The position numbers were made by a program, and so were the translations under genes. Under the pieces are notes generated by a model, which saw only the letters and a program-made list of their open reading frames with translations, ran no database searches and was not told where the DNA came from. This document shows, in pieces, positions 1-8,557 of a stretch of 64,000 nt of DNA (its first letter is position 1; every line of letters starts with the position of its first letter). This DNA comes from Ralstonia mannitolilytica (GTDB lineage: Bacteria; Pseudomonadota; Gammaproteobacteria; Burkholderiales; Burkholderiaceae): the NCBI RefSeq assembly GCF_905397375.1, contig NZ_CAJPVG010000016.1, forward strand, positions 9,958-73,957, read 5' to 3'.

Positions 1-142
1 GTCCCGACTGAGCACTCACTCGTTCGGACGGCGCCTTGGCCGCCGTCATGCAGCCGACACGATTCCTTTCTACCTTAGCGCCTGTTGAGCGACGGGCGTG
101 CGCTGCATGCGCAGACCGTCCCGTGTCATCAGGAGGTCATCC

Positions 143-352
143 GTGTCTGCCAGCCGCGTTGCCGATCGCCCGTTGCGCCGCACCGCATGCCTGACGGCTG
201 CGGCGCTTGCGCTGAGCGGCTGCGATGCCGATCCGCACGTGCCGGCCATCGTGCGCGCACCGGCCCCAGCGCCGGCACCGCCTGCCGCTTCGGCGCAGGC
301 CATGGCTGCACCGAATGGCCTGGCACCGCCCGTCCTGCACACCGTCGACTGA
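143..352 (+). CDS. Small putative lipoprotein
   Basis: Encodes 69 residues with a basic N-terminus, a short hydrophobic stretch and a lipobox ending in LSGC, followed by a Pro/Ala-rich tail. It is therefore probably an anchored periplasmic or outer-membrane lipoprotein. The GTG start is chosen because a perfect AGGAGGT lies at 131-137, five bases upstream; an in-frame ATG at 98 has no comparable site. The gene sits just upstream of the phospholipase C gene, on the same strand, about 77 bases away. It lacks the GLKGPLY motif that follows the Cys in LptM-type small lipoproteins. Function is unknown. Confidence 0.5.
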   Translation: MSASRVADRPLRRTACLTAAALALSGCDADPHVPAIVRAPAPAPAPPAASAQAMAAPNGLAPPVLHTVD

Positions 353-429
353 ACGTCGTCCGCGCATTCAGCCGCCGCTGCACCGTGTTGTTCCCCCAAC
401 CCCCCCAGCACAGACACCAGGTAGAGAAC

Positions 430-2532
430 ATGACCTCCAAGAGCCGCCGTGGTTTTCTCCGCTCCGCCGCCCAACTCGCTGCCGCGTCCGCTGCGATGGG
501 AGCCGTACCGCAGGGCATCCGCCAGGCGCTGGCGATACCGGCCCACAACGCGCATCGCAGCATCCAGGACGTGCAGCACATCGTGATCCTGATGCAGGAG
601 AATCGCTCGTTCGACCACTACTTCGGCACGCTGCGCGGCGTGCGCGGGTACGGCGATACGCGCACGATCACGCTGCCCAGCGGCAAGAGCGTATGGCATC
701 AGCCGCTGGCCGGCGGGGCGGGCGAGGTCCTGCCGTTCCGGCCGGGCGCGCCGGATCTCGGCATGCAGTTCCTGCAGGACCTGCCGCACGGCTGGAACGA
801 CACGCACGGCGCGGTCAACGGCGGCCGCTACGACGGCTGGGTGCCGCACAAGGGCACGACGACGATGGCGTATCTCACGCGCCAGGACATCCCGTTCCAC
901 TACGCGCTGGCCGACGCCTTCACTATCTGCGACGCCTACCACTGCTCCACGCCCACCTCGACCGACCCGAACCGCTACTACATGTGGACGGGCTACGTCG
1001 GCAACGACGGCGCGGGCGGCGGCCCCGTGATCGACAACGCGGAAGTCGGCTACGGCTGGTCGACGTATCCGGAGGTGCTCGAAGCTGCCGGCATCTCGTG
1101 GAAGATCTACCAGGACATCGGCACGGGTCTCGACGCAGCGGGCTCGTGGGGCTGGACGAGCGACCCCTACATCGGCAACTACGGCGACAACTCGCTGCTG
1201 TACTTCAAGCAATACCAGAACGCGCAGCCCGGCAACCCGCTGTACGACAAGGCCCGCACCGGCACCAACGTGTCGGCCGGCGACGGCTACTTCGACATCC
1301 TCAAGCGCGACGTGCAGAACGGCACGCTGCCGCAAGTCTCGTGGATTGCCGCGCCGGAGGCGTTCTCCGAGCACCCGAACTGGCCGGCCAACTACGGCGC
1401 GTGGTACATCGATCAGGTCCTGCAGATCCTGACGTCCAACCCCGAGGTGTGGAGCAAGACGGCGCTGTTCATCACGTACGACGAGAACGATGGCTTCTTC
1501 GACCACCTCGTGCCGCCTTTCGCGGCATCGGGCGGCAACGGTCTGTCGACGGTCGACACCACGGGCGAGTATTTCCCGGGTAATGCCAAGTACGGCGCGG
1601 GCAGCTACGGCCTGGGCCAGCGCGTGCCGATGCTCGTCGTGTCGCCGTGGTCCAAGGGCGGCTTCGTCTGCTCGGAAACGTTCGACCATACGTCGATCAT
1701 CCGCTTCATCGAGCAGCGTTTCGCGCGCACGCACGGTGTCAGGTCACCGAACATCTCGAAGTGGCGCCGTGCGGTCTGCGGCGATCTCACATCGGCGTTC
1801 AACTTCGCCACGCCCAATGACGTGGTTCCCGCGCTGCCGAGCACCGCTGCCTATGCCCCCAAGGATCGCCAGCGTCATCCCGATTACGTCCCGCTGCCGC
1901 CGCTGGTGCAGGCCGTGCCCAAGCAGGAGCGGGGCGTGCGCCCGTCGCGCGCGCTGCCGTATGAACTCTTCGTGCGCGGCCGCCAGGATGAGGCGGCGGG
2001 CAAGTTCCAGCTCGACTTCGTCAACACCGGCGACGTGGGCGCGGCGTTCCTCGTCTACACCGCGGGCAGCGTAGATGCGCCGCGCACGTACACAGTGGAG
2101 GCCGGTAAGCGCCTGTCGGACAAGCTGCCCGTGGCGGCGGGCGGCGCGTATGACTTCACGGTGCACGGCCCGAACGGCTTCCTGCGCCGCTTTGTCGGCA
2201 GGCTCGCCTTGTCAGGCCTGCTGCGTCCGCACGGTCGCGCACTGGAGGTCAAGGAGGGCTACGACGTGGCCAACGGCAATCTGCAACTGCGCCTCATCAA
2301 CCACGGCCGCACGTCCACGGTGTTCACGGTGAAGAGCGCCTATACCGGCGAGGCCGTGCAACGTGAAGTGCGCGGCGGCGACGATGCGTCGCTGTACCTG
2401 GACCTGCGCAGCCAGCACGCGTGGTACGACGTCACAGTCACGGCCAGCACCGATGCCGGCTTCGAGCGCCGCCTTGCCGGCCACGTCGAGACGGGCCGCG
2501 CCAGCGCATCCGACCCGGCACTGGGCGCCTGA
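430..2532 (+). CDS. plcN: Phosphocholine-specific phospholipase C (non-haemolytic type)
   Basis: Encodes 700 residues of the bacterial phospholipase C/acid phosphatase family, which hydrolyses phosphatidylcholine-type lipids outside the cytoplasm. The N-terminus has a twin-arginine signal (SKSRRGFLR followed by an Ala-rich hydrophobic core). The catalytic domain starts with QHIVILMQENRSFDHYFG and contains PTSTDPNRYYMW and ENDGFFDHL. The C-terminal quarter (about residues 500-690) looks like the two beta-rich DUF756 repeats usual in this family. The start is the ATG that precedes the Tat signal; longer in-frame extensions lack a signal. A hairpin with a T-run follows the stop. The family is strongly supported; the plcN symbol is the Pseudomonas-style name. 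Confidence 0.93.
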   Translation: MTSKSRRGFLRSAAQLAAASAAMGAVPQGIRQALAIPAHNAHRSIQDVQHIVILMQENRSFDHYFGTLRGVRGYGDTRTITLPSGKSVWHQPLAGGAGEVLPFRPGAPDLGMQFLQDLPHGWNDTHGAVNGGRYDGWVPHKGTTTMAYLTRQDIPFHYALADAFTICDAYHCSTPTSTDPNRYYMWTGYVGNDGAGGGPVIDNAEVGYGWSTYPEVLEAAGISWKIYQDIGTGLDAAGSWGWTSDPYIGNYGDNSLLYFKQYQNAQPGNPLYDKARTGTNVSAGDGYFDILKRDVQNGTLPQVSWIAAPEAFSEHPNWPANYGAWYIDQVLQILTSNPEVWSKTALFITYDENDGFFDHLVPPFAASGGNGLSTVDTTGEYFPGNAKYGAGSYGLGQRVPMLVVSPWSKGGFVCSETFDHTSIIRFIEQRFARTHGVRSPNISKWRRAVCGDLTSAFNFATPNDVVPALPSTAAYAPKDRQRHPDYVPLPPLVQAVPKQERGVRPSRALPYELFVRGRQDEAAGKFQLDFVNTGDVGAAFLVYTAGSVDAPRTYTVEAGKRLSDKLPVAAGGAYDFTVHGPNGFLRRFVGRLALSGLLRPHGRALEVKEGYDVANGNLQLRLINHGRTSTVFTVKSAYTGEAVQREVRGGDDASLYLDLRSQHAWYDVTVTASTDAGFERRLAGHVETGRASASDPALGA

Positions 2533-2590
2533 GCCGCGCGCAAGGAGACGGCGGGTTCACCGGCCCGGGCATCGAAGCCGCCCAATGGAC

Positions 2591-2618
2591 GCCGCGCCAT
2601 CGTGCGCGGCTTTTCTTT
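2591..2618 (+). terminator. Intrinsic terminator after phospholipase C
   Basis: GCCGCGC (2591-2597) pairs with GCGCGGC (2604-2610) around a six-base loop and is followed by TTTTCTTT. It lies 60 bases after the phospholipase stop. The rest of 2533-2849 has no convincing ORF and probably holds the promoter and leader of the next gene. Confidence 0.6.
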
Positions 2619-2849
2619 GCCTGAAAGCGGGGAGCGCCAAAGGACGTCCCAGGCGAGGGGGCTCGGTGTGGCATCGCCAGACCGTCTGTGTGCATGTGAC
2701 GGCACATTGACGTTGCGGCGATCAATTGTTGGTTCTTGGGGAACAGTCTTTTCTTCGAATGATCATTTATTCGTATCAGACAACGATCTATTCTGGTCTC
2801 AAGCGCAACGAACCCAGCGCAACCGAACATCAAGACAAAGGAACCGATC

Positions 2850-3416
2850 ATGAACGCCAATCTCGCAACCGCATTCTCCCGTCGCAGCCTGCTGGCCCTC
2901 GTGGCTATGGTGTCTGCCTCTGCCGCGCTGCTGTCGGCTCACCCGGCAGCTGCCGCCGTGCAGGGCAGCGCAGATCCGTACACGCAAGGCGCCGTCGCCA
3001 AGTACGACGTCTACACGCAGGGCGCTGACCGGCAGGCCGACACCTATGGCTACCTGTCGTGGAAGAACGACCGCTTCGATCCGTACACCCAGGGCGCCGC
3101 TGGTAAGGCCGATGCATACACCGACGGCGCACTGGCCAAGGCAGACCCGTACACCGATGGCGCTGCCGGCAAGTTCGACGTCTACACGCAAGGCGCCGAC
3201 CGCCAGGCTGACACCTACGGCTACCTCTCGTGGAAGAACGACCGCTTCGACCCCTACACACAAGGTGCCGCAGGCAAGGCTGACCCGTACACCGACGGCG
3301 CCATCGCGAAGGCCAACCCGTACACGGACGGTGCCGACCGCCAGGCCGACACCTACGGCTACCTCTCGTGGAACGGCGATGCCTCGTATCCGAAGGACGC
3401 CGCTTCGCAAGCCTGA
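2850..3416 (+). CDS. Exported YT(Q/D)GA-repeat protein
   Basis: Encodes 188 residues. A signal peptide (about residues 1-36, ending AAAA) leads into nine copies of a roughly 12-residue unit around Y-T-(Q/D)-G-A. Three of these continue into a longer module, DRQADTYGYLSW. There are no cysteines in the mature part, which is rich in Asp, Tyr, Gly and Ala. A bidirectional terminator shared with lipA follows. The function is not recognised; the repeated acidic/aromatic units suggest a structural, carbohydrate- or metal-interacting periplasmic protein, but this is inference. Two nearly identical DNA blocks 171 bases apart (from about 3007 and 3178) show recent internal duplication. Confidence 0.8.
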   Translation: MNANLATAFSRRSLLALVAMVSASAALLSAHPAAAAVQGSADPYTQGAVAKYDVYTQGADRQADTYGYLSWKNDRFDPYTQGAAGKADAYTDGALAKADPYTDGAAGKFDVYTQGADRQADTYGYLSWKNDRFDPYTQGAAGKADPYTDGAIAKANPYTDGADRQADTYGYLSWNGDASYPKDAASQA

Positions 3417-3433
3417 TCGGGCCGCGCCAAAGC

Positions 3434-3468
3434 AAAAGGGCCTTGGGTTCTACCCCAAGGCCCTTTTT
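3434..3468. terminator. Bidirectional terminator between repeat protein and lipA
   Basis: A 14-base stem (AAAAGGGCCTTGGG, 3434-3447, with its complement at 3454-3467) is flanked by an A-run on one side and a T-run on the other, so it can serve both convergent genes. Confidence 0.85.
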
Positions 3469-3492
3469 GTTTCCACGGCGCTCCGGCTGTAA

Positions 3493-4506
3493 TCAGACCA
3501 CGCCGGCCTCGTGCGCCTGCTGGTCGGCGTGGTACGAACTGCGCACCATTGCACCGACTGCGGCGTGGGTGAAGCCCATTTCGTACGCCTTCTCTTCGAA
3601 CATCTTGAAGGTGTCCGGGTGCACGTAGCGCAGCACCGGCAGATGGTGGCCCGACGGCGCCAGATACTGGCCGATGGTCAGCATGTCGATGTCGTGCTCG
3701 CGCATGTCGCGCATGACTTCGAGGATTTCCTCATCGGTTTCGCCCAGACCGACCATCAGGCCCGACTTGGTCGGCACATTCGGGTTGCGGGCCTTGAAGT
3801 CCTTCAGCAGCTTGAGCGAGTGCGCGTAGTCGGCGCCCGGGCGGGCCTGCTTGTACAGGCGCGGCACGGTTTCGAGGTTGTGGTTCATCACGTCCGGCGG
3901 GCAGGTCTGGAGGATGTCCAGCGCCTTCTCCAGGCGGCCGCGGAAGTCCGGCACCAGCACCTCGATGCGCGTGCCCGGCGACAGCTCGCGCGTGCGCGAG
4001 ATGCAGTCGACGTAATGCTGCGCACCGCCGTCACGCAGGTCGTCGCGGTCGACGCTGGTGATGACGACGTAGTTGAGCTTGAGCTGCGCGATGGTCCTGG
4101 CCAGGTTCTCCGGCTCGTTCACATCGAGCGGGTCCGGGCGGCCGTGGCCCACATCGCAGAACGGGCAGCGGCGCGTGCACTTGTCGCCCATGATCATGAA
4201 CGTGGCGGTGCCCTTGCCGAAGCACTCGCCGATGTTCGGGCAGCTGGCCTCTTCGCACACCGTCACGAGGTTGTTGGCGCGCAGGATGTCCTTGATTTCG
4301 TAGAACCGCGAGTTGCCCGTCGCCGCGCGCACGCGAATCCACTCCGGCTTCTTCAGCTTCTCGGCCGGCACGATCTTGATGGGAATGCGCGCGGTCTTGT
4401 CGAGAGACTTCTGCTTGGCCGTCGCGTCGTACGGCTTGTTCGTCAGGGCGGGAGCGGCAGCGCTCTCGGTATGGGCGGCGGCTGCGCCGGTGGCGGAATC
4501 GGTCAT
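3493..4506 (-). CDS. lipA: Lipoyl synthase
   Basis: Encodes 337 residues. LipA inserts two sulfur atoms into protein-bound octanoyl groups to complete the lipoyl cofactor of 2-oxoacid dehydrogenases and the glycine cleavage system. Both iron-sulfur cluster motifs are present: the auxiliary cluster C84-x4-C89-x5-C95 (CEEASCPNIGEC) and the radical-SAM C110-x3-C114-x2-C117 (CTRRCPFC). The start is the ATG of MTDS, preceded by GGAGAA; an upstream in-frame extension (MHAPQARAEN) lacks a better site. It lies 54 bases downstream of lipB on the same strand, a likely operon. The N-terminal 50 residues are an Ala-rich extension of the kind usual in betaproteobacteria. Confidence 0.97.
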   Translation of the reverse strand: MTDSATGAAAAHTESAAAPALTNKPYDATAKQKSLDKTARIPIKIVPAEKLKKPEWIRVRAATGNSRFYEIKDILRANNLVTVCEEASCPNIGECFGKGTATFMIMGDKCTRRCPFCDVGHGRPDPLDVNEPENLARTIAQLKLNYVVITSVDRDDLRDGGAQHYVDCISRTRELSPGTRIEVLVPDFRGRLEKALDILQTCPPDVMNHNLETVPRLYKQARPGADYAHSLKLLKDFKARNPNVPTKSGLMVGLGETDEEILEVMRDMREHDIDMLTIGQYLAPSGHHLPVLRYVHPDTFKMFEEKAYEMGFTHAAVGAMVRSSYHADQQAHEAGVV

Positions 4507-4560
4507 CGTGTTCTCCGCACGAGCCTGGGGCGCGTGCATGTCGGTACGGCGTGCCGGCTG

Positions 4561-5250
4561 CTAGGCGATAGCGGCTTCGGCGGATTGCGCTTGCGCGCGT
4601 TGCTGCAGTTGCGCGACCAGGGCGTTGGCCAGTTCGCGGGAAACGGGTTGCCAGTCGTCCGCACTGAGCGCACGTCCGGATGGGCCACGGGCGCCGGCGG
4701 TCACCATGTCGACGGTCTCGAGGCCGGCATAGCCACACGGATTGATCTGCGTGAAGGGCGAGAGGTCCATCGCGAGGTTCAGGCTCACGCCGTGGTAGCT
4801 GCAGCCGTTGCGGATCTTCAACCCCAGCGCGGCGATCTTCGCCCCCCGGTGCGGCCCGTCCGACAGGTAGATGCCGGGGGCGCCAGCCTTGCGTTCGGAG
4901 GCGACATTATACGTGGCGAGCGTGTCGATGACGGCCGCCTCGATGGCGTCGACGAGCGCCTTCACGAAGAGCCCGCGGCGGCGCAGATCAAGCAGGAGAT
5001 AGGCGACGACTTGGCCGGGGCCGTGATAAGTGATCTGGCCGCCACGGTCGACTTTCACCAGGGGGATGTTGCCCGGGGCCAACAGATGTGCCGGGTCGCC
5101 GGCCAGCCCGAGCGTGAACACCGGCGGGTGCTCGACCAGCCAGATGGTGTCGGGGGTGTCGGGTCCGCGCTGCGCGGTGAACGTCTGCATCGCGTCGAAG
5201 CAGGTGGCGTAGTCCTGCAAACCGCGTTCGACGATGTCAATCGGAATCAT
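4561..5250 (-). CDS. lipB: Octanoyltransferase (lipoate biosynthesis)
   Basis: Encodes 229 residues. LipB moves octanoate from acyl carrier protein to lipoyl domains, the step before LipA. Family motifs are clear: the substrate-pocket segment DRGGQITYHGPGQ, the catalytic Lys in GAKIAALGLKI, and the catalytic Cys in NPCGYAGL. The start is the ATG of MIPIDIV, which matches the usual LipB N-terminus; the longer open frame upstream has no LipB character. The gene is followed closely by lipA. Upstream lies a strong minus-strand terminator (5321-5367), so lipB is probably not read from the DUF2917 gene. Confidence 0.96.
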   Translation of the reverse strand: MIPIDIVERGLQDYATCFDAMQTFTAQRGPDTPDTIWLVEHPPVFTLGLAGDPAHLLAPGNIPLVKVDRGGQITYHGPGQVVAYLLLDLRRRGLFVKALVDAIEAAVIDTLATYNVASERKAGAPGIYLSDGPHRGAKIAALGLKIRNGCSYHGVSLNLAMDLSPFTQINPCGYAGLETVDMVTAGARGPSGRALSADDWQPVSRELANALVAQLQQRAQAQSAEAAIA

Positions 5251-5320
5251 GTCGCGAAGTGTAGCGCAGGGCCGCCGACGTCGCCCGGCGCCTTTGCCGC
5301 AGTCGCTTGCAGGGTCTGGC

Positions 5321-5367
5321 AAAAAAAAACGATGCCGGCGCGATGGGAGGCATCGGCGCCGGCATCG
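5321..5367 (-). terminator. Intrinsic terminator of the DUF2917 gene
   Basis: A 12-base perfect stem (CGATGCCGGCGC, 5330-5341, with complement 5356-5367) is followed, in the minus direction, by nine Ts. It separates the DUF2917 gene from lipB. Confidence 0.8.
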
Positions 5368-5370
5368 GGC

Positions 5371-5390
5371 TTTTGCGGCGCGCCGCAAAA
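5371..5390. repeat. Perfect 20-bp palindrome
   Basis: TTTTGCGGCGCGCCGCAAAA is a perfect inverted repeat immediately beside the preceding terminator. It may act as a second, symmetric stop for transcription coming from the right. Confidence 0.6.
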
Positions 5391-5425
5391 GGAGGCTGAA
5401 ACAGATTCGCGCTTCTGCGCGCCGG

Positions 5426-5785
5426 TCAGGCCGCCACGACGGGGGTATCGGCGTGCTCGTTCCAGCCGAGCGCGGCGAGCGTGTGGCGCCAGCCGTCGGC
5501 GAGGTGCCACGGTTTGCGCGGCATGTGGCCATCGGCGGCTTCCACGGCCAGCGCCACGGGGCCGCGGGCCTTCGGGTCCACCGAGACGACGATTTCCTCG
5601 CCGCGCTTCACGGCGACGCTGCCGCCCGCGTGCAGCCATTCATCGCCGGCCTTGTTCTCGTGTGTGATCCAGACGTCGCGTCCGTGGGCTTGCTCGACGC
5701 GCAGGTTCTGGTTGGCAGGCATGCGCAATGCCACCACTTCGCCGGGCTGCAGGGTGAATACAATTTTTGTTAGTACAGCTTTCAT
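5426..5785 (-). CDS. DUF2917 domain protein
   Basis: Encodes 119 residues. The N-terminal half (FTLQPGEVVALRMPANQNLRVEQAHGRDVWIT) is a small beta-rich, cupin-like domain annotated as DUF2917. The C-terminal part is less ordered and contains a WH/WR-rich segment. No signal peptide or membrane segment is seen. The ATG start is set by AAGGAG six bases upstream; a GTG five codons earlier would overlap that site. It is divergent from a GcvA-type LysR gene, so that regulator is the obvious candidate to control it. The biochemical function is unknown. Confidence 0.8.
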   Translation of the reverse strand: MKAVLTKIVFTLQPGEVVALRMPANQNLRVEQAHGRDVWITHENKAGDEWLHAGGSVAVKRGEEIVVSVDPKARGPVALAVEAADGHMPRKPWHLADGWRHTLAALGWNEHADTPVVAA

Positions 5786-5926
5786 GATCGGCTCCTTCAC
5801 GGCATCGGGATGGGCCTTGCCGTGAAAGGAAGTCTAGGCGCTTGGTTGCCTGGTAACAAACGATATATATTGCGCTTCTTGATAGTGCTGTTCACATAAG
5901 ACGCCACGAAAAACCGGAGGGAAATG
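5786..5926. promoter_or_regulatory. Divergent promoter region, DUF2917 / LysR regulator
   Basis: This 141-base AT-rich gap holds a run reading AACAAACGATATATATTG (5851-5868), a plausible LysR-type or promoter sequence between two divergent genes. No exact operator could be defined. Confidence 0.35.
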
Positions 5927-6889
5927 ATGACGGAGACCCGCGAACCGATGCGCCTGCCTTCACTCGGGGCGTTAAGGGTGTTCGAGGCGGCGGCCCGCTA
6001 TGAGAGCTTCTCGCGCGCGGCGACGGAGCTGTTCGTCACGCACGGTGCGGTCAGCCACCAGATGCGCACGCTGGAGGAAGAACTGGGGGTGCCGCTGTTC
6101 GAGCGGCGCGGCAAGCGCGTCACGCTCACACATGCCGGCCGCGCCTATGCCGAGCGGGTGCGCGAGGCGCTGGACCAGATTGCCCAGGCGACGCATCAGC
6201 TGCGCGCGGGCAACCGCGACAACCGACTGGCGATCAGCACCATGCCGTCGTTCGCCGCGCGGTGGCTGACACCGCACATCGGCACGTTCATCGAGAAGCA
6301 TCCCGAACTCGAGGTGGAGCTGTTCTCGAGTCCGGCGCTGGTCGACTTTGCCCGCGAAGAGGTGGACGTGGCGCTGCGCATGGGCTCGGGCAACTATCCG
6401 GGGCTGTATGTCGAAAAGCTGCTCGACGACGTGTTCTTTCCGGTCTGCAGCCCGTCGTTCAACGGCGGGCGCCTGCCGCGCACGTTGGCCGAGATGGCGG
6501 GGATGACGCTGCTGCGCAGCGAGGGCGAGGCGTGGAAGCCATGGTTCGACGCGGCCGGCATGGAAGGCTTCGTGGAGCCGCGCGGCGGCTTGATGTTCCA
6601 GGATTCGTCGCTGCTGCTGCAGGCGACGGCTGCCGGCCAGGGCATTGCGCTGATCCGCCCGACGCTGGCCTTCAACGACCTGATGACCGGCCGCGTGGTG
6701 CGCCTGTTCGAGACGACGATCCCGTGCCCGTGGAATTACTACTTCGTCTGTCCGCACAGCGCGCTGCAGACACCGAAGATGCAGGCGTTTCGCGCCTGGC
6801 TGCTGCCCGAGATCGCGGCGTTCAAGCTCAAGCTCGAGCGGTTGATGGCCGACAACAGCGTTTGCCTCGGGCACGTGGCCAAGGGGTGA
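5927..6889 (+). CDS. LysR-family transcriptional regulator, GcvA type
   Basis: Encodes 320 residues. The N-terminal winged helix-turn-helix has the GcvA-subfamily signature (RLPSLGALRVFEAAARYESFSRAATEL, then VTHGAVSHQMRTLE). A periplasmic-binding-like effector domain fills the rest. Two ATGs overlap at 5924 and 5927; the second is preferred because GGAGGG (5916-5921) then lies at normal spacing. It is divergent from the DUF2917 gene. In E. coli a LysR gene (ybeF) also sits inside the lipoate cluster, between lipB and lipA, so the placement is not unique, but the target here is not known. The real glycine-cleavage regulator GcvA cannot be assumed. Confidence 0.92.
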   Translation: MTETREPMRLPSLGALRVFEAAARYESFSRAATELFVTHGAVSHQMRTLEEELGVPLFERRGKRVTLTHAGRAYAERVREALDQIAQATHQLRAGNRDNRLAISTMPSFAARWLTPHIGTFIEKHPELEVELFSSPALVDFAREEVDVALRMGSGNYPGLYVEKLLDDVFFPVCSPSFNGGRLPRTLAEMAGMTLLRSEGEAWKPWFDAAGMEGFVEPRGGLMFQDSSLLLQATAAGQGIALIRPTLAFNDLMTGRVVRLFETTIPCPWNYYFVCPHSALQTPKMQAFRAWLLPEIAAFKLKLERLMADNSVCLGHVAKG

Positions 6890-6911
6890 TGCCGCCTCGG
6901 CGCGCCATGCA

Positions 6912-6940
6912 AAAACGCCCCGGCAGGACCGGGGCGTTTT
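6912..6940. terminator. Bidirectional terminator, LysR gene / DUF493 gene
   Basis: CGCCCCGG (6916-6923) and CCGGGGCG (6929-6936) form the stem, with AAAA before and TTTT after, between convergent genes. Confidence 0.8.
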
Positions 6941-6962
6941 CCTCGCGATGCGCGAGCGCGCT

Positions 6963-7262
6963 TCAGAGCACGATCTTGACCATCGGATGGCTCGTCAGTG
7001 CCTGGTAGAGCGCGTCGAGCTGTTCGCGGCTGGTCGCGCGCACGATGACGGTCAGGCCCAGGTAGTTGCCGCTCGAGGACGGCCGCTTTTCCAGGCGCCC
7101 CTCGTGAAACTCGGGATCATGCTGGCGGACCACCTCGATGATGGTCGCGGCAAAGTCGTCGTGCATGGGCCCCATCACCTTGATGGGGAAGTCGCTCGGG
7201 TATTCGATGAGCGATTGTTCGGGCGGGATGTGGCCCGGCGGGGTGGAGTTCGAAGAGGTCAT
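6963..7262 (-). CDS. ybeD: YbeD-like protein (DUF493)
   Basis: Encodes 99 residues of the DUF493/YbeD family, a small ACT-like ferredoxin-fold protein. The core YPSDFPIKVMGPMHDDFAATI and the C-terminal SREQLDALYQALTSHPMVKIVL are typical. As in E. coli it lies between dacA and the lipoate genes, and it follows dacA by 20 bases, so the two are probably cotranscribed. A regulatory or allosteric role connected with lipoate metabolism has been proposed for the family but no reaction is established. There is no signal or membrane segment. Confidence 0.92.
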   Translation of the reverse strand: MTSSNSTPPGHIPPEQSLIEYPSDFPIKVMGPMHDDFAATIIEVVRQHDPEFHEGRLEKRPSSSGNYLGLTVIVRATSREQLDALYQALTSHPMVKIVL

Positions 7263-7282
7263 GTCGAAGTAAATGGGGTCGA

Positions 7283-8476
7283 TTACTTCTTTTTAAACCA
7301 CAGCTTGACCGTGTCGATGGCACGGCCGATGAAGCCGGCCTCGGGCACGCCATCGAGCGCGACCACCGGGAATTCCGACACCACGGTCGAGCCGTCCATC
7401 ACCTTGACCGTGCCGAGCTGCTGGCCTTGCGCGATCGGGGCGACCAGCGGGTCCTTACGCTCGAGCACCGGCTTGAGGCGGCTGCCGGCGCCCTTGGGTA
7501 CGGTGATCCACTTGTCTTCCAGCACGCCCAGCTTCACGCTCTTGGCCTGGCCCTTGTACACGTCGGGCGTCTGCAGCGCTTCCTTGGCCGGGTACAGGCG
7601 CACGGTGTCGAAGAACTGATAGCCGTAGTTCAGGACCTTCAGGCTTTCCTGCGTGCGGACCGCGTCGCTCTTGGTGCCGATGATGACCGACAGCAGGCGG
7701 CGGCTCGCGCCCGGCACATCGGGCAGCGGGCGGTTGGCCGATGTGACGAGGCAGTAGCCGGCCGACTTGGTGTGGCCCGTCTTGCCGCCATCGACGGTCG
7801 GGTCCAGCCACAGCAGGCGGTTGCGGTTGGGCTGCTTGATGTTGTTATAGGTGAAATCCTTCTGCGAATAGAACTTGTAGTCCTGCGGGAAGTTCTTGAT
7901 CAGCGACGCGGTCAGGATCGACAGATCGCGTGCGGTGGAATAGTGGTTCGGGTCGGGCAGGCCCGCGGCATTCATGAAGTGCGTGTTCTTCATGCCCAGG
8001 CGTTCGGCTTCGCGATTCATCAGCATCACGAAGTTGGTCTCGGTGCCGCCCACGGCTTCGGCGAGCACGAGCGCGGCGTCGTTGCCCGACTGCACGATCA
8101 ACCCCTGCGTCAGGTCGCGCACCGACACGGGCTTGCCTGGCTCCAGGAACATGCGCGATTCGTCGGTCTTGACGCTGCGCACGGTCTCGGTGGGCGTGAT
8201 CATCTGGTCGTACTTGAGCTTGCCGTCGCGCACGGCCTCGAACACGAGATACGCCGTCATCAGCTTGGTGAGCGAGGCGGGCTCGATGCGCTCGTCCATG
8301 TTCGCGCCGCCGAGCACCTGGCCGCTCGTCACGTCGGTCAGCATCCATGCGCGCGCGGCGACCTGCGGCGCGGGCACGGGCTGCGCGGCTGCCGGCAGCG
8401 CCGTGACGAGCACTGTCGCGGCCACGGCGGTGACAGCGGCGGAGTGGAGGGCGGAAGCGGTGAAACGGGTCTGCAT
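7283..8476 (-). CDS. dacA: D-alanyl-D-alanine carboxypeptidase (PBP5/6 type)
   Basis: Encodes 397 residues. The enzyme trims the terminal D-Ala from peptidoglycan pentapeptides in the periplasm. A signal peptide of about 32 residues ends AAAQP. The peptidase S11 motifs are all present: S68-L-T-K71 (nucleophile and base), SGN in VQSGNDAA, and KTG in GGKTGHTKSAG. The C-terminal PBP5-like beta domain follows, and the last residues (IDTVKLWFKKK) form the amphipathic membrane anchor. It heads a probable dacA-ybeD transcription unit. Length and domain order are normal for the family. Confidence 0.96.
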   Translation of the reverse strand: MQTRFTASALHSAAVTAVAATVLVTALPAAAQPVPAPQVAARAWMLTDVTSGQVLGGANMDERIEPASLTKLMTAYLVFEAVRDGKLKYDQMITPTETVRSVKTDESRMFLEPGKPVSVRDLTQGLIVQSGNDAALVLAEAVGGTETNFVMLMNREAERLGMKNTHFMNAAGLPDPNHYSTARDLSILTASLIKNFPQDYKFYSQKDFTYNNIKQPNRNRLLWLDPTVDGGKTGHTKSAGYCLVTSANRPLPDVPGASRRLLSVIIGTKSDAVRTQESLKVLNYGYQFFDTVRLYPAKEALQTPDVYKGQAKSVKLGVLEDKWITVPKGAGSRLKPVLERKDPLVAPIAQGQQLGTVKVMDGSTVVSEFPVVALDGVPEAGFIGRAIDTVKLWFKKK

Positions 8477-8557
8477 GTCGGGTCCTGCGGTCTGCTTGGG
8501 TTCAATGACGCCACGCGCCGGGGGAGGCGCGGCATCCGGAAAATCGAAAAGGGAACG

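Noticed and set aside
2708..2740. TTGACG as -35 of a promoter for the repeat protein
   Set aside because: No acceptable -10 box at 16-18 bases spacing was found.
3000..3400. Regular DNA repeats that might be a CRISPR or satellite array
   Set aside because: The periodicity is in codon units of a single exported protein, with no spacers of constant length and unique sequence.
3511..5667. 718-codon plus-strand open frame over lipA and lipB
   Set aside because: Shadow of lipA and lipB; no ribosome site or recognisable motif.
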